From assembly GCA_964484395.1 (NCBI GenBank), contig CAZAFM010000057.1:1-15972 (forward strand): a DNA stretch of 15,972 bases, read 5' to 3'. The stretch comes from CAZAFM01 sp964484395. Lineage in GTDB: Bacteria; Campylobacterota; Campylobacteria; Campylobacterales; CAZAFM01. The position numbers were made by a program, and so were the translations under genes. Positions 7,645 through 14,056 of this stretch are shown one piece after another (the first letter of the stretch is position 1; every line of letters begins with the position of its first letter). The notes under the pieces were generated by a model, which had not been told where the DNA came from, did not search any database, and worked only from the letters and a program-made list of their open reading frames with translations.

Positions 7645-7777
7645 GAGTTCTTGCAGAACTCATAATACGCTTTAAGAAGCCAAGCTCCTTAAATCTACGC
7701 TAACGCTGGGTTTATTTCAGCAGTAGGCTCTCGCACTCTAAAAAGTGCTCTAACTTCTTGCAAGTCTTGCAAGAAGT
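7645..7777. repeat. Cluster of four inverted repeats in the lpxK-fbp gap
   Basis: The gap at 7613-7782 holds no gene but is dense in hairpins. (1) 7753-7777: 12-base arms ACTTCTTGCAAG / CTTGCAAGAAGT around one base, starting 5 bases after the lpxK stop. (2) 7733-7737 with 7744-7748: GCACT / AGTGC. (3) 7671-7680 with 7684-7693: 10-base arms TTTAAGAAGC / GCTCCTTAAA, one G-U pair on the transcript. (4) 7645-7661: GAGTTCT-TGC-AGAACTC. Repeats 1 and 4 share the core TTCTTGCA. None is followed by a T-run in the direction of the genes. It could be a REP/MITE-like dispersed element or a structured RNA processing region; the sequence alone does not decide. Confidence 0.55.
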
Positions 7778-7782
7778 ATATT

Positions 7783-8613
7783 TTAGTCTATTTGGTGTAA
7801 AAAGGATTTTAAAGAGCTTTCAAATTCACTATTAACTATCTCTATATCTAGGTTCATAACTGAAATTGGAAGCCCTATTTTTCCAAGTTTTACTAAATCT
7901 TTTTTGGTTACAAGTAGTGAGGTAGCTTCTGCTTTGTCAAAACCACTTCTTATCTCTTCAAACTCAAACCTTGAATGATCATTGTAGTATAATCTTCCTA
8001 CTATATACTCATGGGGTAAAAACTTATCAAGCCTAGCAGGGTTTGCAATGGCAGTTAGTAGCAACATCTTATCAGTTTTGTTTTTTATGGTTACTACTCG
8101 CTTGTAATCAACTCCATCTTGTAGGATAAAGTCTGCTTTTTTTCTCAAAAATGGTGGCACTCTATATGCACCACTAGGTAGGACTAGCTTAAAGCAAGGT
8201 TTAACCTGAGGCTCTAGTAGAATATTTAGCTTTTCTATCTTATGCCTAAATCCATCATCTAAAATAGCAACTTTTGCACCCATCTTATGAGCTTTTTTTA
8301 CTCCCTCAAGTCTGTTTTCTGCAACTATTACACATCCAGCTTTGTGCTCACAAGCAAGCATATAAGCCTCATCCCCAACCCTCTGTAGGCTTTCTAGAAG
8401 TTCACCATTTTTGGATACCACCACTACGCCTTTGCTCTCCCTTGCATATCCTCTTAGGATTAGAGCAGAGTTTTCTGCCATACTTGCTATTTTCAGTGCC
8501 ATAGGGCTTTTGCCACTTCCTCCTACTATTAGATTACCTATGCTAATACAAGGTATAGGAGGTCTATGTGTTCTACCTAGTACAAAAGATAGTAGTGAGA
8601 CAAGATAATACAC
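7783..8613 (-). CDS. lpxK: Tetraacyldisaccharide 4'-kinase (lipid A kinase); N-terminus probably longer than this start
   Basis: LpxK phosphorylates the 4' position of the lipid A disaccharide at the inner face of the inner membrane. The P-loop is SIGNLIVGGSGKSP (residues about 24-37 from this start). Other family segments are LILRGYARESKG, GDEAYMLA, VIVAENR, AILDDGFRH, LVLPSGAYR, LLLTAIANPARL and LLVTKKDLVKL. The first usable in-frame start is GTG at 8613, giving 276 residues. The same frame runs open for 32 more codons upstream, encoding DRYFYQPGFAHKLIAF and VLLPVSG just before it. That is the conserved membrane-associated N-terminal segment of LpxK, yet it holds no ATG, GTG or TTG. The true protein is therefore likely about 305-315 residues, begun at a non-standard codon or through a frameshift. 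The gene follows the aminotransferase directly. Confidence 0.93.
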   Translation of the reverse strand: MYYLVSLLSFVLGRTHRPPIPCISIGNLIVGGSGKSPMALKIASMAENSALILRGYARESKGVVVVSKNGELLESLQRVGDEAYMLACEHKAGCVIVAENRLEGVKKAHKMGAKVAILDDGFRHKIEKLNILLEPQVKPCFKLVLPSGAYRVPPFLRKKADFILQDGVDYKRVVTIKNKTDKMLLLTAIANPARLDKFLPHEYIVGRLYYNDHSRFEFEEIRSGFDKAEATSLLVTKKDLVKLGKIGLPISVMNLDIEIVNSEFESSLKSFLHQID

Positions 8614-8728
8614 ACCAGATACTGGAAGAAGTACAAAAGCTATAAGCTTGTGAGCAAATCCAGGCTGATAGAAATATCTATCAAAAAAGGGGGTTTTGTC
8701 TATATCTAAACCCTACCTTTTGATACAT
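8614..8728 (-). other. Unstarted N-terminal coding extension of lpxK, with C5T6 run and out-of-frame ATG
   Basis: The lpxK frame continues upstream to a stop at 8713-8715 and encodes the conserved N-terminal segment without a standard start. An ATG at 8728, overlapping the aminotransferase end by 23 bases, opens a second frame (MYQKVGFRYRQNPLF) that stops at TGA 8681-8683. The two frames meet at the run CCCCCTTTTTT (8693-8683 on the minus strand). Removing one base of the run would join them into a 314-residue protein, close to the family length. ATA at 8703, preceded by AGGTAGGG, is another possible start and would give 306 residues. Confidence 0.6.
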
Positions 8729-9827
8729 CTTTGATAGCTTTACTTACATACATAGCATCCTCTTTAGTCAGCTTACTATGCATTGGAAGTGAAAGGATTT
8801 GCTGATAGTTTCTAAGGGCGTTTGGGAAGTCATTTACCTTTAGATTGTACTTTGTCTTGTAGTAGCTAAGTAGATGAAGTGGTATGAAGTGAAGACTTGC
8901 TTCTACTCCTCTATCTTTTAGCTCCCTTGCAAAACCATCTCTGTTTTTATCCACTTTTACTATATATAGTGAGTAGATGTGGTCTTGTTTTTTTATAGGT
9001 ATGCTTATGTGGGCTACGCCCTTTAGCTCATCATCATAGACTTTTGCTATCTCTTTTTGGTGAGCTATTTTTTTGTCGCTATTCTTAAGAATTGAGTAGC
9101 AAAACGCAGCATCAAGCTCTGAGATGTCATATCTGCAGCCTATGTCTGTTACATCATATATATAACCATCATCTCTTCCGCCGTTCCTTGTTAGAGAGTG
9201 AAACCTAAGCAGCATCGCTCTTTCATATATCACACTATCTTTTGTAAGAAGCATGGCTCCATTAGCTACTAACCCCTCTTTTTCAGGCATAAAAGAGAAA
9301 ATTGTAGCATCTGCCTCAAGTGAGCCTATTTTTTCACCTTTAAAAGTCCCTCCAAGAGCGTAAGTAGCGTCCTCTATGACTTTTATCTTATACTCTTTTG
9401 CTATCTCATATATCTTTTTTAGGTTTGCACTCTGACCTGCTGTATGAGATACTACCACTCCTCTTAGCTTTTTGGAGCGGTTTTTTATCAAAATCTCCTC
9501 AACCTTAAAAGGATCAATATTAAAATCATCCATATCAATATCAGCAAATATAGGCTCAGCATCAAAGTGTCTAATTGTCTCAGGAATACTAGGATGCGCG
9601 TTTACTGAGCAGATTATCTTATCTCCTCTTTTGATATCAATAGCACAAAATGCAAGATGAAAGGCTGCTGTAGAGTTTAGTGTGGATACAGCATAAACAG
9701 ATGGAACATAGTCCAAAAAATCACTTTCAAGCCTCTTTATAAACCCCTCTTTTTTCTCAAGAGCTGACTTTATAAGCTCAATATCTCCAACATCCTCTAC
9801 AAAAAAAGGTATATTTCTAGTCTGCAT
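8706..9827 (-). CDS. DegT/DnrJ/EryC1/StrS family PLP-dependent aminotransferase
   Basis: This 373-residue protein has the fold and order of sugar aminotransferases that put an amino group on a keto sugar nucleotide. Seen: N-terminal IPFFVEDVGDIELIKSALE; STLNSTAAFHLAF at about 48-60, matching the usual NGTAAL; GDKIICSVNAHPSIPE; DAEPIFADIDMDDFNID; VVSHTAGQSANL; IEDATYALGG with D153; and FSFMPEK with K183 as the expected PLP lysine. After the lysine the family normally has a GEGG stretch; here it reads EGLVANGAMLL, one residue shorter. The middle and C-terminal domains (LDAAFCYSIL, SLYIVKV, SLHFIPLHLLSYY) are complete. It begins 9 bases after nadE with a strong AAGGAG and runs into lpxK. A role in lipid A or surface sugar synthesis is plausible from its place; the substrate is unknown. 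Confidence 0.9.
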   Translation of the reverse strand: MQTRNIPFFVEDVGDIELIKSALEKKEGFIKRLESDFLDYVPSVYAVSTLNSTAAFHLAFCAIDIKRGDKIICSVNAHPSIPETIRHFDAEPIFADIDMDDFNIDPFKVEEILIKNRSKKLRGVVVSHTAGQSANLKKIYEIAKEYKIKVIEDATYALGGTFKGEKIGSLEADATIFSFMPEKEGLVANGAMLLTKDSVIYERAMLLRFHSLTRNGGRDDGYIYDVTDIGCRYDISELDAAFCYSILKNSDKKIAHQKEIAKVYDDELKGVAHISIPIKKQDHIYSLYIVKVDKNRDGFARELKDRGVEASLHFIPLHLLSYYKTKYNLKVNDFPNALRNYQQILSLPMHSKLTKEDAMYVSKAIKDVSKGRV

Positions 9828-9836
9828 TACATCTCC

Positions 9837-10595
9837 TTAAATCTCAGCAATAACTGGTAACTCACACTTAAATCTATTGACTTCATATCTGTGTTGTATA
9901 AATTCTATCAAATCTTTATTAAAGCCTTCCTTCTGAAGCTCTTCACCACTTTTTCCCTCATCAAACATAAGCTTCATAACCTCATCTAGCTCCTTGTATG
10001 TGTAGCCTAACTCCTGTTCATCCTCTTGATTTTCATATAATTCGGCTGATGGCTTTTTGCTTAATATGCTTTTTGGCACTCCAACAAACTCTGCAAATTC
10101 AAAAACTTCGCTTTTATATAGGCTACCAATGGGATTGAGTGCACAAGCTACATCTCCATATATAGTACCATAGCCTAAAATTATCTCACTCCTATTACTT
10201 GTCCCTATTACAAGGGCGTTTTCTCTAAAAGAGACATCATAGAGAGTTGCCATGCGCATCCTAGCACTAAAATTACCAATCCTCATCAAGTGAACCTTGC
10301 CTTTATCAGCAAAATAGGCATCTACAAGCTTGTTTATTGGTGCAATCTCATACTTTATGTCAAATTTTTCACAAAACTCTTTTGCGTGATCTATGCTTCC
10401 TTGTGAGCTAACCTTTGAGGGCATCAAAACTCCATATAGTCCTTCACCAAAAGCCTCTTTTGCCAGAGTTGCACTAAGAGCTGAATCTATCCCTCCACTA
10501 AGTCCTATTATACCTTTATTAAAGCCTTTAGATCTTGCTTCATCTCTTAAAAATTCAACCAATCTACTTTTAATATCTCCCCAATCTCTACTCAT
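9837..10595 (-). CDS. nadE: NH3-dependent NAD+ synthetase
   Basis: NadE makes NAD+ from deamido-NAD+, ATP and ammonia in the cytoplasm. The PP-loop motif SGGIDSA is at residues 33-39. Other family segments follow: LYGVLMPSK, GNFSARMRMATLYDVS, ALVIGTSNRSEIILGYGTIYGDVACALNPIGSLYK (the deamido-NAD and ATP site) and the KKPSAELYENQEDEQELGYTYKELDEV C-terminal segment. At 252 residues there is no room for an N-terminal glutaminase domain, so it uses free ammonia. The start has a near-perfect AGGAGG 5 bases upstream and a TATAAT about 40 bases upstream. It is the first gene of the minus-strand run and diverges from the hydrolase gene. The same neighbourhood (hydrolase, nadE, lpxK) is what I remember in C. 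jejuni. Confidence 0.97.
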   Translation of the reverse strand: MSRDWGDIKSRLVEFLRDEARSKGFNKGIIGLSGGIDSALSATLAKEAFGEGLYGVLMPSKVSSQGSIDHAKEFCEKFDIKYEIAPINKLVDAYFADKGKVHLMRIGNFSARMRMATLYDVSFRENALVIGTSNRSEIILGYGTIYGDVACALNPIGSLYKSEVFEFAEFVGVPKSILSKKPSAELYENQEDEQELGYTYKELDEVMKLMFDEGKSGEELQKEGFNKDLIEFIQHRYEVNRFKCELPVIAEI

Positions 10596-10632
10596 TCTTC
10601 CCTCCTAAAGTTTTTATAGGTTTCCTTAAGCT

Positions 10633-10638
10633 ATTATA
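10633..10638 (-). promoter_or_regulatory. -10 box of nadE operon
   Basis: The minus strand reads TATAAT, with TTTAAA as a weak -35 (10656-10661) at 17-base spacing. The start would fall near 10627, giving a leader of about 31 bases that contains AGGAGG at 10601-10606. This is probably the main promoter of the nadE to MurF-like run. Seen as a hexamer match; not verified. Confidence 0.6.
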
Positions 10639-10662
10639 TATAAAATTTCTCTATATTTAAAG

Positions 10663-10668
10663 TATAAA
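10663..10668 (+). promoter_or_regulatory. -10 box of the hydrolase gene
   Basis: TATAAA sits about 20 bases before the ATG at 10689, in a very AT-rich stretch shared with the divergent nadE promoter. The ribosome site AGGA (10679-10682) lies 6 bases before the ATG. A clear -35 is not visible. Confidence 0.45.
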
Positions 10669-10688
10669 TTCTAAAAATAGGAAGTTTT

Positions 10689-11282
10689 ATGAAAATTATA
10701 GTTAATGCTTTTGGAGAGTATCAAACTAACTGCTACATTATCAAAGTAGATAATAAAGATTTTATTATAGACCCAGGTAAAGGTGCTGCAAAATGGGTAT
10801 TAGAAAATGTAAAAAACCCAATAGCTATTCTTAACACCCATGGTCACTTTGATCATATATGGGATAATGCTACTCTAAAAAAAGAGTTAAACATACCCCT
10901 AGTATGTTCAAAAGATGATGGATTTATGCTAGAAAAAGACTATTTTCATCTAGGTACACCTACCTCTAGCCCTGATATACTCATAGAAGAAGATGGGAAG
11001 AGAGAAATTGGTGGCACTGAGTTTGAGTTTATCCTCTATCCAGGACACACACCAGGATGTATGGGTATCATCATTAAAGATGCTTTTTTTAGTGGGGATT
11101 TTGTATTTGCAAACTCCATAGGAAGAGTTGACCTACCCTACTCTGACCCCGATATGATGAGAAAGAGCATAAAAAAACTCCTAAAGCTTAAAACAAACTA
11201 CAACATATACCCAGGTCATGGGAACGCCACTACACTAGATAGTGAACGAAACTCACTTGAAATCTGGAAGAACTCACTATAA
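10689..11282 (+). CDS. Metallo-beta-lactamase-fold hydrolase (glyoxalase II-like)
   Basis: This 197-residue cytoplasmic protein has the full metal-binding set of the family: THGHFDH with H51, H53, D55 and H56; PGHTPGC with H120; SGDFVF with D137; and YPGHGN with H177. The size and order resemble the short YcbL-type or glyoxalase II-like hydrolases that lack the extra C-terminal helical domain of classical glyoxalase II. It probably cleaves a thioester such as a glutathione-like or acyl thioester, but the substrate is not shown by sequence. It has its own promoter, diverges from nadE, and ends 12 bases before the convergent hemH. C. jejuni has a homologue next to nadE as I remember it (Cj0809c), so the pairing is conserved. 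Confidence 0.92.
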   Translation: MKIIVNAFGEYQTNCYIIKVDNKDFIIDPGKGAAKWVLENVKNPIAILNTHGHFDHIWDNATLKKELNIPLVCSKDDGFMLEKDYFHLGTPTSSPDILIEEDGKREIGGTEFEFILYPGHTPGCMGIIIKDAFFSGDFVFANSIGRVDLPYSDPDMMRKSIKKLLKLKTNYNIYPGHGNATTLDSERNSLEIWKNSL

Positions 11283-11294
11283 AAGGCTCAACAA

Positions 11295-12233
11295 CTAATT
11301 TGATAACTCCAAAATAGCCTCCGCAAACTCCTCTTTATCATTTAGGCAAGCAGAGACTAAAAACTCCTCTACTCCTATCTGCTCTGCTATCTCCTTGTAC
11401 TCTTTGTGTAGCTCATAAATAGTTTCAGAGTTGTCTATTGTAAAAGATATTGGATAGATTAAAACTTTTTTGTTTTTATATTTCTTTAGAGCATCATCTA
11501 GTGAGGGCTCTAGCCACTTTAGAGGACCCACTTTTGATTGGTAGGCAAGGTCTATATTTTTAAAGTTTATACCCTCTTTTACTAGAAGCTCCTCTAATAC
11601 TTTGATGTTCTCTTTGATCTCTTTTTGATATGGATCTCCCTTGTCTACTACTTTTTGAGGTAGTCCATGAGCACTTATAAGAAGTGTGAACTCACTCTCA
11701 TCTTTCGAGCCAAGTGCCTCTTTTATTCTTGAGATAATAGCTAGATTGTAGCCTAAATGATCAAAATACCTATCTACTACCTTAAAGCTAGGTGAGTAGT
11801 TTGCTGCTTTACAAGCTTGGATAAAGTCATCAATAGAGGATTTACTAGTAGTCTTAGAGTAGTGAGGATACATACTAAATAGAACAACCTCCTCAACTCC
11901 ATCTCTTTTAAGATTTCCTATACAAGACCTTGCAAATGGTGGCACATATCTCATAGCATACTCAAAGTGCAGGCTTGGCTCTTTTAGTCTTAATCTATCT
12001 ATTAGAGAGTCTGTTAGGTCTTTTAGAGGGGATTTTCCGCCTATTTTTGAGTAGTTCTCTTGAGCTATCTTTTTTCGCCGTTTTACTATCATATTTGCTA
12101 CAAACTTTCTTAGAAGTGTTGGCTTGATTCCTAAGATGTTTTCATCATTGAACATATTTGATAAGAAAAGCGGAACCTCATCAAGGTTTGAAGGACCCCC
12201 CATATTTAGTAGTACGACTGCTTTTTTGCTCAT
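11295..12233 (-). CDS. hemH: Ferrochelatase
   Basis: This 312-residue enzyme inserts Fe2+ into a porphyrin in the last step of haem synthesis. It is cytoplasmic or peripheral to the inner membrane. The N-terminus VVLLNMGGPSNLDEV, the segments IGGKSPL, AMRYVPPF and VVLFSMYPHYSKTTSKS, the catalytic ISAHGLP with H189, and PISFTIDNSETIYEL with E270 are all in order. The usual DHIET stretch reads DNSET, so the residue after Asp is not His, but the catalytic pair H189/E270 is kept. The ATG at 12233 has AAGG 8 bases upstream. A TACAAT on the minus strand at 12256-12261 is its likely -10 box. It converges on the hydrolase gene with 12 bases between them and no obvious terminator. H. pylori also keeps hemH beside a small gene and rsmE. 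Confidence 0.97.
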   Translation of the reverse strand: MSKKAVVLLNMGGPSNLDEVPLFLSNMFNDENILGIKPTLLRKFVANMIVKRRKKIAQENYSKIGGKSPLKDLTDSLIDRLRLKEPSLHFEYAMRYVPPFARSCIGNLKRDGVEEVVLFSMYPHYSKTTSKSSIDDFIQACKAANYSPSFKVVDRYFDHLGYNLAIISRIKEALGSKDESEFTLLISAHGLPQKVVDKGDPYQKEIKENIKVLEELLVKEGINFKNIDLAYQSKVGPLKWLEPSLDDALKKYKNKKVLIYPISFTIDNSETIYELHKEYKEIAEQIGVEEFLVSACLNDKEEFAEAILELSN

Positions 12234-12255
12234 GCTTATTACCTTTTTTACTTAG

Positions 12256-12278
12256 ATTGTACCTAAATATGCTATAAT
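12256..12278. promoter_or_regulatory. Overlapping divergent promoters: hemH (minus) and membrane protein/rsmE (plus)
   Basis: Plus strand: TGCTATAAT, an extended -10, with the TATAAT hexamer at 12273-12278. It gives a very short leader with AAAAGGA at 12291-12297. Minus strand: TACAAT at 12261-12256, about 23 bases before the hemH ATG. The two -10 boxes are 11 bases apart, so polymerases on the two strands would compete. No operator palindrome was recognised. Confidence 0.5.
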
Positions 12279-12302
12279 TAACGAAACAATAAAAGGATAT
12301 TT

Positions 12303-12722
12303 TTGGTTGAGTTATTGACAAGAGATCTGCATGAATTTTTCTCCATAACACTCTTTTTAATCCCATTATACAATCTTTATATACTTTATACCAAAAAAAA
12401 CTTTATAGCTCTAGCTAAAAGAGTTAGGCTTTTTACGCCACTATATTTTGCAATTATAGCTGCTGTTACATTAACAGGCTTTAACCTTTCTGCTTTTTTG
12501 AGAGATTTTAACTCTCCGCATGTACTTATTATGATATTTTCAACACTGATTATTTTTATACTAGAGATTAAAAAATACAAAAAAATCAGGATTATAAAAA
12601 GTAAAGAGTACGATAAGCAAAAAGTATTTATAGCTTTTGCCAAAAAGAAATACTACCTAGACCTCTTTTTACTAACAATTAGCGCTCTTAGTGGATACTA
12701 CAGTGCTTTTCTTGTATTCTAA
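12303..12722 (+). CDS. Small four-helix inner-membrane protein, function unknown
   Basis: This 139-residue protein starts at TTG with AAAAGGA 5 bases upstream and an extended -10 TGCTATAAT just before. Four hydrophobic segments are visible: about 12-30 (FFSITLFLIPLYNLYILY), 44-62 (FTPLYFAIIAAVTLTGF), 73-88 (HVLIMIFSTLIIFILE) and 117-139 (YYLDLFLLTISALSGYYSAFLVF). Lysine-rich loops lie between segments 1-2 and 3-4, and the positive-inside rule would put those loops in the cytoplasm. No enzymatic motif is seen. It overlaps the start of rsmE, so the two are translationally coupled. H. pylori has a small uncharacterised gene between hemH and rsmE, by memory HP0375, which may be the counterpart. 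I do not recognise a function. Confidence 0.85.
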   Translation: MVELLTRDLHEFFSITLFLIPLYNLYILYTKKNFIALAKRVRLFTPLYFAIIAAVTLTGFNLSAFLRDFNSPHVLIMIFSTLIIFILEIKKYKKIRIIKSKEYDKQKVFIAFAKKKYYLDLFLLTISALSGYYSAFLVF

Positions 12723-13374
12723 AGAAGCAGGGGCAAAAACTCTAAAAGTAGATGGAGAGGAGCATAAATATCTCTTCAAAGTTAGAAGATTAAAGCTAGG
12801 TGAAACCCTAAGCCTAAGAGATTTAAAAACTCCAGTTGACTATAAGTACAAAATTATAGATATAGACAAAAAAAGCGCAACCTTAAGCCTTGTTGATGCA
12901 AAATCAATAGATGAAGATTTTGGAGATTTACATATAGCATGGTGTATGTGTGAGCCAAAAATAGTTGAAAAAACACTTCCCTCCCTAAATGAACTAGGGG
13001 TTAAAAAAATAAGTTTCATATACTGTAGTAGAAGTCAAAAAAACTTCAAACTAAACCTAGAGAGGGTTGAGAAAATCCTCATTAATTCATCCCAACAGTG
13101 TGGAAGAGCACTACTACTAGAAACACAAATATACAGTGGGCTTGAAGAGTTCTTAAGCGAGCATCATGATGTTGTTGTTATTGATTTTTCAGATGAGATT
13201 TTAGGTAGAGATGTGGATAAAAACAGTTTTATTATAGGTCCAGAGGGTGGTTTTAGTGATGAAGATAGAGAGATTTTTAAAAAACACAACCTTAAAAGCT
13301 ATAGATTAAAGACAAACACACTAAGAAGCCAGACAGCCACAATAGCTATAGCCTCAATACTCTCTACTAGATAA
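12703..13374 (+). CDS. rsmE: 16S rRNA m3U1498 methyltransferase
   Basis: RsmE is a SPOUT-fold methyltransferase that methylates N3 of U1498 of 16S rRNA in the 30S subunit using S-adenosylmethionine. Visible: an N-terminal PUA-like domain (HKYLFKVRRLKLGETL), the linker LSLVDA, ELGVKKISFIYCSRSQ, the segment INSSQQCGRA that takes the place of the usual EQ-S-R motif, and the knot motifs IIGPEGGFSDEDRE and NTLRSQTATIAIAS. The usual LRTETA motif has Gln in place of Glu here. I choose the GTG at 12703 (MLFLYSKEAG) because family members begin at that point; the GTG at 12691 would add four residues. Either way the start overlaps the end of the membrane-protein gene. It converges on the response regulator gene with a 17-base gap. 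Confidence 0.93.
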   Translation: MLFLYSKEAGAKTLKVDGEEHKYLFKVRRLKLGETLSLRDLKTPVDYKYKIIDIDKKSATLSLVDAKSIDEDFGDLHIAWCMCEPKIVEKTLPSLNELGVKKISFIYCSRSQKNFKLNLERVEKILINSSQQCGRALLLETQIYSGLEEFLSEHHDVVVIDFSDEILGRDVDKNSFIIGPEGGFSDEDREIFKKHNLKSYRLKTNTLRSQTATIAIASILSTR

Positions 13375-13391
13375 ATTCTTTATTGCCACTT

Positions 13392-14054
13392 TTAGCAACT
13401 CTTAGAAAGAGAGTAGCCTGATGAAGGTATGTTTTCTATCTTAAATTCTGGTATTTTTTTTCTCAGCCTATATACAGTATCACGAATAGCCGAATCCCCA
13501 ATTGCCTTATCTTTCCATACATCATCTATAATCTTACTTACAGGCACCACGAGCCCTCTGTTTTCTATGAGTAGCCACAGAAGCTCTCTCTCTTTTTTTG
13601 TAAGATTTACTTGCTCTTTATCTCTGTACAAAACCATATTTTTAATATCGAAGCTATAGTGTTCACAAAGCTCCAAAACCTCTACATCTAGATTTTTCAC
13701 TTCAAATATAGATAGAGCAATCTCAATATCAGAAACATCAAAAGGTTTAGATATAAAGTAGAATGGTTTTGTTTTGGAGACTTTTTCTACTATTTTTTTA
13801 TCTCTGTATGCTGTAATGTATATAAAGGGAATTTGAAACTTTTTATTAACCTCATCAGCTAGCCATATACCCTCGTATGAGCCTTTTAGATTTATATCCA
13901 AAAATATAATGTCAACTTCTAAAGTTTCTATCTTCTCCATCGCCTTTTTCTCACAGTCACAACCAAAAGCCACACTATGTCCTAGCTCAGATACAGACTG
14001 CTCTAAAAAAGCAAGTGTAAAAGGCTCATCCTCTACAATACCGATTTTTAACAT
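13392..14054 (-). CDS. Two-component response regulator, OmpR type
   Basis: This 220-residue protein has an N-terminal receiver domain (1-120) and a C-terminal winged-helix DNA-binding domain (about 135-220). Receiver residues are all present: acidic pair E8/D9 in IVEDEP, phospho-acceptor D53 in IIFLDINLKG, T81 in IYITAYRD and K103 in FISKPF. The DNA-binding part has LTKKERELLWLLIENRGLVV, then VSKIIDDVW and the recognition helix AIRDTVYRLRKKI, ending in the usual wing IENIPSSGYSL. It should act as a phosphorylation-controlled transcription factor. Its ATG follows the sensor kinase stop by 2 bases, with AAGG spanning the stop, so the two are made together and are surely cognate. Target genes cannot be told; no neighbour stands out. 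Confidence 0.95.
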   Translation of the reverse strand: MLKIGIVEDEPFTLAFLEQSVSELGHSVAFGCDCEKKAMEKIETLEVDIIFLDINLKGSYEGIWLADEVNKKFQIPFIYITAYRDKKIVEKVSKTKPFYFISKPFDVSDIEIALSIFEVKNLDVEVLELCEHYSFDIKNMVLYRDKEQVNLTKKERELLWLLIENRGLVVPVSKIIDDVWKDKAIGDSAIRDTVYRLRKKIPEFKIENIPSSGYSLSKSC

Positions 14055-14056
14055 CC

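Noticed and set aside
7613..7663. 17-residue N-terminal extension of fbp
   Set aside because: It has no ribosome site, crosses an inverted repeat, and Fbp homologues begin at the internal ATG at 7612, which has AAAGG upstream.
12181..12366. Minus-strand open frame of 61 codons across the hemH start
   Set aside because: It overlaps hemH and the divergent gene in other frames, spans the promoter region and encodes no recognisable protein.
13375..13410. Bidirectional terminator between rsmE and the response regulator
   Set aside because: Only short imperfect stems (TTGCTA/TGGCAA, CTCTT/AAGAG) and no T-runs are present; too weak to call.
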